A stretch of 9,989 nucleotides of DNA from an uncultured Lachnospiraceae bacterium. Its GTDB lineage: Bacteria > Bacillota > Clostridia > Lachnospirales > Lachnospiraceae. Shown piece after piece: positions 1 to 7,419 of this stretch; within the stretch, counting starts at the first letter, position 1, and the number at the start of each line of letters is the position of its first letter. The notes beneath the pieces are model-generated. The model was not told the origin of the DNA. It ran no database searches and saw only the letters and a program-made list of their open reading frames with translations. The stretch covers positions 1 to 9,989 of the forward strand of contig CAJOQZ010000027.1 in NCBI GenBank assembly GCA_905236585.1, given 5' to 3'. A program made the position numbers and the translations under genes.

Positions 1-1905
1 ATCAATACCTCTGTAATACCGATCATTTGGGATGACACGAAGGTGAATTTCCTGGACGCCCCCGGATATTTCGATTTCGTCGGTGAGGCGGAAGAGGCCG
101 CTTCGGTTGCGGATGCCGCCATCATCGTGGTGAACGGAAAGGCCGGAGTGGAGGTCGGGACAAAAAAGGCCTGGGCTCTCTGCGAACGGAATAAGCTCCC
201 CCGTATGATCTTCGTGACCAATATGGACAATGAAGAAGCGAATTACCGCAAGATCGTCGAGGATCTCCGCGCACTCTACGGAAAGAAGATCGCTCCCTTC
301 CATCTGCCCATCAAAAACGGCGCTTCGATGGACGGTTATGTCAATGTGATCCAGCAGAGAGCGAAAAAATGGACGGATAAGGGCGATGTGGAAAAGATCG
401 ATGTGCCTTCGGAATATACGGATGATCTTTCCGTGTACCGGGATGAGCTGATGGAAGCCGTGGCCGAGACCAGCGAAGAACTGATGGACCGTTATTTCGG
501 CGGCGAGGAATTCTCGGAGGATGAGATCCGGCAGGCTCTTCGGGTTTCCGTGGCCGACACGAGCATCGTTCCCGTGCTGATGGGCTCCAATACCCAGGCC
601 CGCGGTATGTATACGCTGATGGTCGATATCGTAAAATATCTGCCGTCGCCCGAAAAGCGCGAGTGCTTGGGAATCAACGCGAAGACGAACGAGCAGTTTG
701 CCGCGAATTATGATTTTTCCAAACCGAAATCGGCTTATGTATTCAAGACGATCGTCGATCCGTTTGTCGGCAAATATTCGCTGATAAAAGTAAACTCCGG
801 CGTTTTGAAGACCGATGATGTTCTTTTCAACCATCATAAGGACATGGAGGAGAAGATCGGCAAACTCTACGTAATGTGCGGTTCAAAGGCGGAAGAGGTC
901 AAGGAACTTCACGCTGGCGATATCGGCGCTCTGTCAAAACTTGCGAAGACTACGACGACCGACTCCCTCTCGACGAAGGCGAACCCGATCCTTTACATCC
1001 GCGCTTCGATCCCGGTTCCGTATACGTATATGCGCTATACGACGAAAAAGGGCGACGAGGACAAGGCGGCGACCTCCCTGCAGCGTCTGGCACAGGAAGA
1101 TCTGACGATTCGGATCGAGAACGACCCCGCGAACCATCAGAGTCTGCTCTACGGCATTTCCGATCAGCATCTTGACGTGGTAAAAGCAAAATTACAGGAT
1201 AAGTACAAGGTGGAGATTAATCTCGAAGAGCCGCGGATCGCGTACAAAGAGACGATTCAGGGCAGTTCCGATGTGGAATACAAGCATAAAAAGCAGTCCG
1301 GCGGACACGGACAGTATGGTCATGTCAAGATCAAGTTCTCGCCGTCGGGCAATTTGGATGAAGCGTACGAATTTACCGAGAGCGTTGTCGGGGGCTCGGT
1401 GCCGAAGAATTACTTCCCGGCAGTAGAGAAGGGCTTGACCGAAGCCGTTGCGGCGGGACCTCTGGCGGCGTACCCGGTTGTCGGCGTGAAGGCGGAATTA
1501 TACGACGGCACCTATCATCCGGTGGATTCTTCCGAGCAGGCGTTCAAGACGGCGGCGCGGATGTGCCTGAAAAAAGGCATGATGGAGGCGCGTCCGATTC
1601 TTTTGGAGCCGATCGCGCTTCTTAAGGTGGTCTGCCCCGATGCGAACACCGGCGACGTCATGGGCGATCTGAATAAGCGCAGAGCGCGGGTGATGGGCTT
1701 GAATCCGACGGAGAATGACAATCAGTTGATCGAAGCCGAGGTCCCATATAAGGAACTGTATGGCTACGGTACGCAGCTTCGGTCTTTGACCGGCGGCGCG
1801 GGCGACTTTTCCTATGAATTTTTGAAATATCAGCCGGCTCCGGCGGACGTCCAGGCGGCAGAGGTAGAGGCAAGGAAGGATTTAGCAGGGAAGGAAGAAG
1901 CATAA
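1..1905 (+). CDS. EF-G-like translation factor (EF-G paralog), 5' end cut by window edge
   Basis: The reading frame is open from base 1, so the true start lies upstream and about 60 N-terminal residues with the P-loop are missing; 634 codons are visible. Members are ribosome-binding translational GTPases with five domains. Using window codons: the end of the G domain (1-235), domain II (about 240-325), domain III (about 350-410), domain IV (about 420-535, with the KQSGGHGQYGHV block and tip-loop H506 in YHPVDSSE) and domain V (about 535-615, with NTGDVMGDLNKRR). Two G motifs depart from classical EF-G: the switch II motif is DAPGY (19-23), with Tyr in place of the catalytic His, and the NKMD specificity motif reads TNMD (73-76). 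The PGY form and the GVEVGT/AW segment resemble the EF-G-2 type paralogs found beside a canonical fusA, so I do not call this fusA. Ending TAA is one base before the leuS ATG. Family assignment is firm; in vivo role is not. Confidence 0.93.
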   Translation: MNTSVIPIIWDDTKVNFLDAPGYFDFVGEAEEAASVADAAIIVVNGKAGVEVGTKKAWALCERNKLPRMIFVTNMDNEEANYRKIVEDLRALYGKKIAPFHLPIKNGASMDGYVNVIQQRAKKWTDKGDVEKIDVPSEYTDDLSVYRDELMEAVAETSEELMDRYFGGEEFSEDEIRQALRVSVADTSIVPVLMGSNTQARGMYTLMVDIVKYLPSPEKRECLGINAKTNEQFAANYDFSKPKSAYVFKTIVDPFVGKYSLIKVNSGVLKTDDVLFNHHKDMEEKIGKLYVMCGSKAEEVKELHAGDIGALSKLAKTTTTDSLSTKANPILYIRASIPVPYTYMRYTTKKGDEDKAATSLQRLAQEDLTIRIENDPANHQSLLYGISDQHLDVVKAKLQDKYKVEINLEEPRIAYKETIQGSSDVEYKHKKQSGGHGQYGHVKIKFSPSGNLDEAYEFTESVVGGSVPKNYFPAVEKGLTEAVAAGPLAAYPVVGVKAELYDGTYHPVDSSEQAFKTAARMCLKKGMMEARPILLEPIALLKVVCPDANTGDVMGDLNKRRARVMGLNPTENDNQLIEAEVPYKELYGYGTQLRSLTGGAGDFSYEFLKYQPAPADVQAAEVEARKDLAGKEEA

Positions 1906-1906
1906 T

Positions 1907-4318
1907 ATGACTACTCCATATAATCACAAAGCCGTAGAAAAAAAGTGGCGCGAAAAATGGGAAGCCGATCCGATCAACGTGGACGACGGGACAAAAGAAA
2001 AATACTATTGTCTCGATATGTTCCCGTATCCCTCCGGCAATGGTTTGCATGTCGGGCATTGGCGCGGCTATGTCATTTCTGACGTATGGAGCCGCTATCA
2101 GTTGATGCATGGCAAATACGTCATCCATCCGATGGGGTGGGACGCGTTCGGGCTTCCCGCGGAGAACTACGCGATCAAGCACGGCATCCATCCGGCGGTT
2201 TCCACCGAGGAGAATGTTAACAATATCCGCAGGCAGATCAAGCAGATCGCCGCGGTCTACGACTGGGATATGGAAGTGAACACCACCGATCCGAACTACT
2301 ACAAATGGACGCAGTGGATCTTTGTGCAGATGTTTAAGAAGGGTCTTGCATATCAAAAGGAGATGCCGATCAACTGGTGTCCGTCCTGTAAGACGGGTCT
2401 TGCGAATGAGGAAGTCGTAAACGGCAAATGCGAACGCTGCGGCGCGGACGTGACGAAGAAGAACTTAAAGCAATGGATGCTTAAGATCACGGCGTACGCC
2501 GACCGGCTTTTGGATGACCTCGACGGCCTTGACTGGCCCGAAAAGGTCAAGAAGATGCAGACAGACTGGATCGGTAAAAGTTACGGTGCGGAAGTGAATT
2601 TCGCCATTGACGGGCGGGATGAGGCGATCACGGTATATACGACGCGCCCCGATACGCTTTACGGCGCGACATTCATGGTGCTTGCGCCGGAGCATGGGTT
2701 GGCGGCTTCTTTGGCAAGCGAAGAGCAAAAAGCGGCGGTGGAGGACTACATTTATCAGACGTCGTTGAAATCTTCCGTCGATCGTTTGCAGAACAAAGAG
2801 AAGACCGGCGTATTTACCGGCTCCTATGCGATAAACCCGATGAACGGGGCGAAGATTCCCATCTGGCTGTCCGATTACGTTTTGGCGGATTACGGCACCG
2901 GCGCGATTATGTGCGTACCGGCGCATGACGATCGGGATTTTGAATTTGCGAAAAAGTTCGACATTCCGATCGTGCAGGTCATCGCGAAGGACGGCAAAGC
3001 GATCGAGAATATGACCGAGGCATACACCGACGCGGTCGGCACCATGATCAACTCGGGCGACTGGAACGGCCGGGAATCCGCAGAGTTGAAAGTCGAAGCG
3101 CCGAAGATCATTGAGGAAATGGGCGCCGGTAAGAAGACGACGAATTATAAACTGCGCGACTGGGTATTTTCCCGCCAGAGATACTGGGGCGAGCCGATTC
3201 CGATCGTCCATTGCCCGGACTGCGGTCCGGTCGCGGTTCCCGAAGAGGAACTGCCGCTGACCCTTCCCGAAGTGGAAAACTACGAGCCGACCGGCACCGG
3301 AGAGTCGCCTTTGGCGGCGATGACCGACTGGGTGAATACGACCTGTCCGCATTGCGGAAAGCCTGCCAAGCGTGAGACGAATACCATGCCGCAGTGGGCG
3401 GGGTCTTCGTGGTATTTTCTGCGCTATGTGGATAATAAGAACGATAAGGAACTTGTGTCAAAAGAGAAGGCGGATAAGTATCTGCCGGTGGATATGTACA
3501 TCGGCGGCGTGGAGCATGCGGTGCTGCATCTTCTCTATGCGCGGTTCTGGACGAAGTTCTTGTATGATATCGGCGTTGTCGGATTCGAGGAGCCTTTTAC
3601 CAAACTGTTCAATCAGGGCATGATTACGGGCAAGAACGGTATTAAGATGTCCAAGTCCAAGGGCAATGTGATCTCGCCGGATGATTTGGTCAGCGATTAC
3701 GGGTGCGACTCCCTGCGGCTGTATGAACTTTTCGTCGGTCCGCCGGAACTGGATTCCGAGTGGGACGACCGCGGGATCGACGGCGTGTACCGCTTCATTA
3801 CGCGCCTGTGGAAACTGGTGCAGGAGAATAAGGACAAGGATGCTCCCGAGACGGAGGCACTGTTAAAGGAGCGCAACCGTCTGGTCTATGACATTACGAC
3901 GCGTCTTAACAGTTTCAGTTTGAATACGGTTGTTTCGGGATTTATGGAGCATTTGAACAATCTTGTGGCAATCGGCAAGGAAGGCGGCGTGGATAAGGAG
4001 ACGCTGGAAGTATATGCGCGGCTTCTTGCTCCGTTTGCGCCGCATATCGCGGAGGAACTGTACGAGCAGTTAGGGCATGAGGGAAGTGTTTTTTCCAGCG
4101 GTTTCCCGACATATGACGAGAAATATTTAGTTGATGACGAAGTGGAGATCGCGGTGCAGGTGAACGGCAAGACGCGGGCGCTTATTACGATCGCAAAGGA
4201 CGCCGACAAGGATTCGGCGATCGTCAAGGCAAAAGAGGCGCTCGGCGACAAACTGACCGGCAATGTCTTAAAGGAGATCTATGTGCCGGGCAGGATCATC
4301 AATATAGTTGCGAAGTAG
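1907..4318 (+). CDS. leuS: Leucyl-tRNA synthetase (class I)
   Basis: Cytoplasmic LeuRS charges tRNA-Leu with leucine using ATP and hydrolyses mischarged tRNA. The 803-aa length is typical of Firmicutes LeuRS and the protein is complete. Visible elements in order: class I HIGH signature as HVGH (residues 48-51); a zinc-type CxxC pair in the insert (C158/C161 and C175/C178); the CP1 editing domain with its threonine-rich site TTRPD (245-249) and an AHDDRD motif (339-344) holding the aspartate that contacts the substrate amino group; a second cysteine pair set (C436/C439, C480/C483); the catalytic KMSKS loop (580-584); then the helical anticodon-binding domain and small C-terminal domain. The start is set by a purine-rich ribosome site (GGGAAGGAAG) within the last codons of the EF-G-like gene, one base separating the two genes. 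There is no T-box leader directly upstream, although leuS in this phylum is often T-box controlled. An unknown 45-aa gene follows. Confidence 0.98.
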   Translation: MTTPYNHKAVEKKWREKWEADPINVDDGTKEKYYCLDMFPYPSGNGLHVGHWRGYVISDVWSRYQLMHGKYVIHPMGWDAFGLPAENYAIKHGIHPAVSTEENVNNIRRQIKQIAAVYDWDMEVNTTDPNYYKWTQWIFVQMFKKGLAYQKEMPINWCPSCKTGLANEEVVNGKCERCGADVTKKNLKQWMLKITAYADRLLDDLDGLDWPEKVKKMQTDWIGKSYGAEVNFAIDGRDEAITVYTTRPDTLYGATFMVLAPEHGLAASLASEEQKAAVEDYIYQTSLKSSVDRLQNKEKTGVFTGSYAINPMNGAKIPIWLSDYVLADYGTGAIMCVPAHDDRDFEFAKKFDIPIVQVIAKDGKAIENMTEAYTDAVGTMINSGDWNGRESAELKVEAPKIIEEMGAGKKTTNYKLRDWVFSRQRYWGEPIPIVHCPDCGPVAVPEEELPLTLPEVENYEPTGTGESPLAAMTDWVNTTCPHCGKPAKRETNTMPQWAGSSWYFLRYVDNKNDKELVSKEKADKYLPVDMYIGGVEHAVLHLLYARFWTKFLYDIGVVGFEEPFTKLFNQGMITGKNGIKMSKSKGNVISPDDLVSDYGCDSLRLYELFVGPPELDSEWDDRGIDGVYRFITRLWKLVQENKDKDAPETEALLKERNRLVYDITTRLNSFSLNTVVSGFMEHLNNLVAIGKEGGVDKETLEVYARLLAPFAPHIAEELYEQLGHEGSVFSSGFPTYDEKYLVDDEVEIAVQVNGKTRALITIAKDADKDSAIVKAKEALGDKLTGNVLKEIYVPGRIINIVAK

Positions 4319-4332
4319 AGGGGTGATAACGC

Positions 4333-4470
4333 GTGACAATAGCCGATATTAAAATGGTGACCGCAATGCTGACGATGATTCGGGATGACGCAAAAGAGAA
4401 GCACGAGGATAAGACAGCAGAGCGGTTGACACAGGTGATCGAGATATTGAACGATAAGAAAGATGCGTAA
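4333..4470 (+). CDS. Small hypothetical protein, 45 aa
   Basis: I do not recognise this protein. It starts at GTG 4333, with an AGGGGTG ribosome site seven bases upstream that begins right after the leuS stop, and ends at TAA 4468-4470, seven bases before the transporter gene. An in-frame TAA at 4327 excludes a longer start. The product is hydrophilic and probably all-helical, with an N-terminal half alternating methionine and hydrophobic residues (MVTAMLTMIRDD) and a charged, lysine- and glutamate-rich remainder. It has no cysteine, signal peptide or membrane segment. The tight packing between leuS and the CDF gene and the good ribosome site support real translation; conservation could not be tested. 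An alternative is that it is only a translated spacer that couples leuS to the transporter gene. Confidence 0.6.
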   Translation: MTIADIKMVTAMLTMIRDDAKEKHEDKTAERLTQVIEILNDKKDA

Positions 4471-4477
4471 ATAAAAC

Positions 4478-5596
4478 ATGAATGTTGTTGAGAGCAGAGA
4501 TCGGATCATCATCCGCACCAGCGTACTCGGCATTATAGCGAATGTCCTGCTTGCAGCATTTAAGGCGGCAGTAGGGCTTGCGTCGCATTCCATCGCGATC
4601 GTGCTTGATGCGGTGAACAATTTAAGTGATGCATTATCCTCGGTCATCACGATCGTAGGGGCAAAATTGGCGCACAAACTCCCGGACAAGGAGCATCCTT
4701 TGGGACATGGACGCACGGAGTATTTGAGCGCAAGCGTGATTTCCTTTATCGTGCTTTATGCCGGCATTACCTCGCTGATCGAATCGGCAAAGAAGATCCT
4801 CCATCCCGAAGCGGCGGATTACAGCGCGCTCACCTTGCTGGTCGTCGCGGTAGCGGTTGTTGTCAAAATTGTACTCGGAACCTATGTGAAAAAGACTGGA
4901 GAGAACGTAAATTCCGATTCGTTGGTAGCGTCGGGGAAGGATGCGCTGTTTGACGCGGTGATCTCGACAAGCACGCTGCTTGCAGCGGTGCTTTTTATCG
5001 CAACGGGGATCGGCGTCGAGGCGTTTTTAGGAGCGGCGATTTCCGTGATTATCATTCAATCGGGCGTCGAAATGCTTTCCGAAACGATCAGCAAGATCAT
5101 CGGAGAGCGTGCGGATGCACAACTGTCGCGTGATTTGAAAAAGACGGTCTTAGGCGTTGACGAAGTGCGCGGCGTGTACGATCTTTTCATCCATGACTAC
5201 GGTCCGGAACGGAAACTCGCGTCCTGCCATGTGGAAATCCCGGACACCATGACGGCGGATCAGATCGACGAAATGACGCGCGAGGTGCAGCAGCGGGTGT
5301 ATGAAGCCCACGGCGTGATTATGGAAGCGGTCGGCATCTATTCGATCAATACCAAGGGCGACGAGGCAATGCGCATCCGCAATGACATCACGCGGCTTGT
5401 GATGTCGGAAGATTTTATCATGCAGATGCACGGCTTCTACCTCTATGAAAAGGATCGGCATATTACCTTTGATGTGATTATTGATTTTGCCGCTCCCGAC
5501 AGGAAGATCGTATACGAAAAAGTATTGGAAAAAGTAAAGACGGCGTATCCCGATTATTCCTTTGCGGTGGCAATGGATCTGGATATTTCGGATTAG
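4478..5596 (+). CDS. Cation diffusion facilitator transporter, probable Mn2+ efflux type
   Basis: CDF proteins are dimeric inner-membrane antiporters that export divalent metals in exchange for protons. The 372-aa product has about six membrane segments (near 12-32, 38-60, 83-101, 117-135, 157-176 and 180-198), the conserved HPLGHGR loop (73-79) and a cytoplasmic ferredoxin-like dimer domain (about 207-290). The transport site reads N47xxxD51 in TM2 and D155xxxD159 in TM5. Zn/Cd exporters carry HxxxD in both; the N-D/D-D pattern matches my knowledge of manganese exporters such as pneumococcal MntE, so Mn2+ is the likely substrate (inference). Unusually, about 80 further residues (300-372) form what looks like a second copy of the C-terminal fold; typical CDFs stop near 290-300. 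The ATG lies seven bases after the 45-aa gene with no strong ribosome site, suggesting translational coupling. A terminator follows directly. Confidence 0.93.
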   Translation: MNVVESRDRIIIRTSVLGIIANVLLAAFKAAVGLASHSIAIVLDAVNNLSDALSSVITIVGAKLAHKLPDKEHPLGHGRTEYLSASVISFIVLYAGITSLIESAKKILHPEAADYSALTLLVVAVAVVVKIVLGTYVKKTGENVNSDSLVASGKDALFDAVISTSTLLAAVLFIATGIGVEAFLGAAISVIIIQSGVEMLSETISKIIGERADAQLSRDLKKTVLGVDEVRGVYDLFIHDYGPERKLASCHVEIPDTMTADQIDEMTREVQQRVYEAHGVIMEAVGIYSINTKGDEAMRIRNDITRLVMSEDFIMQMHGFYLYEKDRHITFDVIIDFAAPDRKIVYEKVLEKVKTAYPDYSFAVAMDLDISD

Positions 5597-5614
5597 AAAG
5601 CGGTTAGAAAAAAT

Positions 5615-5660
5615 GCAAAAAAATGGTGCAGCCGATTAAATGCTGCGCCATTTTTGCTTT
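5615..5660. terminator. Bidirectional intrinsic terminator
   Basis: A hairpin pairs ATGGTGCAGC (5623-5632) with GCTGCGCCAT (5642-5651) around a nine-base loop, with one G-T wobble. A run of As precedes it and a run of Ts follows it, so it ends in a U-tract on either strand. It sits between the convergent ends of the CDF gene (stop at 5596) and the MIF gene (stop at 5699) and should terminate both operons. Confidence 0.9.
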
Positions 5661-5698
5661 TCTTTATTCTTCGGATTGCTCCTTTCTATGCAGAGGAA

Positions 5699-6040
5699 TC
5701 AGAAATTTCTCCCGTTCCAGCCCCAGTCATTCACTCCTCGATACGTGACATAAATCCGGTCGCCGGGCAGATCAAGTTCCTGCTTAAAAATATCGCAGAT
5801 TTTCCCGGTCATCTTGGAATAGGCATCCGGTGATGCGTTCCCATACAAAGCAACCGATACATAAGCGCCCTTATCCACCTTTTCTCCGGCAAAATACAGA
5901 TCGTAGTCATCATCAAAGCCGACCATCAGATAACTTTCCGTTTTGCCCAATACGGATACAGCCTGTCCGAGTTGTGATTTAATGGCATCCTTCTTCTCTT
6001 TTGATACAGGGATAGAAATTTTCGAATCAATAAATGGCAT
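5699..6040 (-). CDS. MIF-family tautomerase (bacterial macrophage migration inhibitory factor homolog)
   Basis: The 113-aa product has the length and pattern of the MIF branch of the tautomerase superfamily, small trimeric enzymes that use an N-terminal proline as catalytic base to interconvert keto and enol forms of substrates such as phenylpyruvate. Proline 2 follows Met1 and would become Pro1 after processing. Lys33 (Lys32 in mature numbering, as in mammalian MIF) lies in GKTESYLMVGF, and the C-terminal RIYVTY plus GWNGRNF align with the MIF block ending GWNNSTF. Differences from human MIF: the site of Asn97 is Thr, and the CxxC oxidoreductase motif is absent. No signal peptide. A perfect AAGGAGGAG site six bases before the ATG fixes the start and suggests high expression. 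It is the last gene of a minus-strand operon, 31 bases after the 58-aa gene. The physiological substrate is unknown; a role in host interaction is possible but unsupported here. Confidence 0.9.
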   Translation of the reverse strand: MPFIDSKISIPVSKEKKDAIKSQLGQAVSVLGKTESYLMVGFDDDYDLYFAGEKVDKGAYVSVALYGNASPDAYSKMTGKICDIFKQELDLPGDRIYVTYRGVNDWGWNGRNF

Positions 6041-6071
6041 GGTTCTCCTCCTTAAAATAAGTATACTTTAG

Positions 6072-6248
6072 TTATTCTTCCGTCAAAGGCGGCTTCTGAT
6101 AAAGCATTCGATCCAGTTGCTTTTCTTCAAAATTAAGCTGACGCTTTACCGCCTCAAGGTCGCCGCCGTCATCGATTACGGCTTTGATCCGCTCAATCAA
6201 ATTCAGTCGTTCCAACAGATTTACATTCAGTTCTTTTTCTGACGCCAT
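6072..6248 (-). CDS. Small hypothetical protein, 58 aa
   Basis: I do not recognise this protein. The frame runs from ATG at 6248 to TAA at 6072-6074, with a clear GGAGG ribosome site eight bases upstream (6257-6261). It lies 21 bases after the response-regulator gene and 31 bases before the MIF gene, all on the minus strand, so it is the middle gene of an operon. The product is acidic-basic mixed, rich in Leu, Glu, Lys and Arg, and likely forms two amphipathic helices (about 5-25 and 30-50) broken by DDGGD (26-30); the end is PPLTEE. There are no cysteines, no signal peptide and no membrane segment. Good ribosome site and operon position make it a likely real gene. It could be an adaptor for the phosphorelay protein, but that is speculation. 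Confidence 0.72.
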   Translation of the reverse strand: MASEKELNVNLLERLNLIERIKAVIDDGGDLEAVKRQLNFEEKQLDRMLYQKPPLTEE

Positions 6249-6269
6249 AAGCCTATCCTCCGATCCTCG

Positions 6270-7319
6270 TCACTCATCCAAAATATGAATGAATTCCTCT
6301 AAGTTTTCTTTCCTTCGCGCAATCCGAAGCCGTTCCGCAAGAACCGCTTCTTTGCTTTCCAGGAGGTACCCGTCAAGTCCGTCAAGCAGGGTGTCGATCG
6401 TATTGAAATCTTCTTTTTCGGCGGCATCCCGCAAAGCCGAAAATGTATTGGAAAGAGTCTCATCCGAGATGGGCGCCTTCAGTTCCGCGTTGCGTCTGCG
6501 GTTCTTCAAGTGGTCGTTTAAGACTTTCTCAATCTCCTGATAGTGCGCGATCAATGCCTCGACGCCGGATTCTAAAGATTCATGGTTGCCGACTTTTCCG
6601 GCAAGTTCCAAAGCGGCTGCCTGTTCGGCGAGTGTGACGGCGCCGACCAGGCGTGCGCTGCTTTTTAAGGAATGCAGCCGCAGGGTATTGATCGTGTCGT
6701 TGTTCGTCTCGAGATAATAGCGGACGGTTTTGGTCTTCTCGTCAATGGATGCGGCAAAAAGAGCAAGCGCGTCGAGATAATCGGAAGCGCTTCCGCCGCA
6801 GCGTTTTATCCCGCTTCTTACATCCAGCCCCGGAACGGAATGCAGCCAACTCGGCAGACGGTGCAGCGCTTCTTCGATATCTTCCTCGCTTGCCTGCGTA
6901 TCGGAGGCAGATGCGCCGACAGCCGCGTACCTGTCGCCAAGATGACGGACCATCATATCATGCAGTTCGCCGAAGTCGATCGGCTTGACAAGAACCTCCG
7001 CAAAACCGGCATCTTTCAACCGATTTGCCGCGTCCGCCGAATCATCCGCCGTTTCGCAGATGACGGGGACGGATCTGCCGCTTTCCCTGAATATTTCATT
7101 TAGTTTTTCAAAAGTTTTGTAACCGTCCATATCCGGCATATGCTGGTCCAAAAGGATCAGGTCATATTGATTTTTTTGGAACATTTCGATTCCTGCTGCT
7201 CCGCTGGAAGCGCAGTCCGTTTCTACCGCAAGTGCGCCAAGTTGTGAAGATAACAGCATTTGATTGATCGCCATATCGTCAATAATCAGGATGCGCGGAC
7301 GAGTCTGATTGGTATCCAT
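6270..7319 (-). CDS. Response regulator receiver / HPt phosphotransfer protein
   Basis: The 349-aa cytoplasmic protein combines two phosphorelay modules. Residues about 8-128 form a receiver domain: acidic pair D14-D15, phospho-acceptor D58 in LLDQHMPDMDG, T90, and the conserved K112 in VKPID. Residues about 165-270 form a histidine phosphotransfer (HPt) domain whose motif HSLKSSARLVGA carries the phosphorylatable H216. The final 75 residues (about 275-349) are a charged helical tail resembling C-terminal helices I recall from Lachnospiraceae hybrid kinases. There is no DNA-binding, GGDEF, EAL or kinase domain, so output is probably phosphotransfer or protein binding, and a kinase must be encoded elsewhere. 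I chose ATG 7319 because GGGGG lies eight bases upstream; the frame extends ten codons further to a TTG without such a site. It is first in an operon with the 58-aa and MIF genes, behind a promoter at 7391-7419. Confidence 0.92.
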   Translation of the reverse strand: MDTNQTRPRILIIDDMAINQMLLSSQLGALAVETDCASSGAAGIEMFQKNQYDLILLDQHMPDMDGYKTFEKLNEIFRESGRSVPVICETADDSADAANRLKDAGFAEVLVKPIDFGELHDMMVRHLGDRYAAVGASASDTQASEEDIEEALHRLPSWLHSVPGLDVRSGIKRCGGSASDYLDALALFAASIDEKTKTVRYYLETNNDTINTLRLHSLKSSARLVGAVTLAEQAAALELAGKVGNHESLESGVEALIAHYQEIEKVLNDHLKNRRRNAELKAPISDETLSNTFSALRDAAEKEDFNTIDTLLDGLDGYLLESKEAVLAERLRIARRKENLEEFIHILDE

Positions 7320-7390
7320 AAGTCGTTCCCCCTTTGTGTAAAAAAACAACGAATCCGTCCGGATGTCCGAACCGTCGCAATCTGCTATCT

Positions 7391-7419
7391 ATTTTACGGC
7401 ATTCACCGCCGCAGGGCAA
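7391..7419 (-). promoter_or_regulatory. Probable sigma-70/sigma-A promoter of the REC-HPt operon
   Basis: On the minus strand, TTGCCC (7419-7414, four of six consensus bases) is separated by exactly 17 bases from TAAAAT (7396-7391, five of six). Transcription would begin near 7384 and give a leader of about 65 bases before the ATG at 7319. It is the best-spaced pair I found upstream of this operon. Confidence 0.6.

Noticed and set aside
1658..2356. Minus-strand ORF of 232 codons across the EF-G-like/leuS junction, and other long antisense ORFs in leuS
   Set aside because: They lie opposite two well-supported genes, are rich in Arg, Pro and Ser as expected of antisense frames of such codon use, and lack ribosome sites in context.
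7319..7349. Upstream TTG start adding ten residues to the REC-HPt protein
   Set aside because: It lacks a ribosome site, and the extra residues are not part of the receiver fold, whereas ATG 7319 has GGGGG eight bases upstream.
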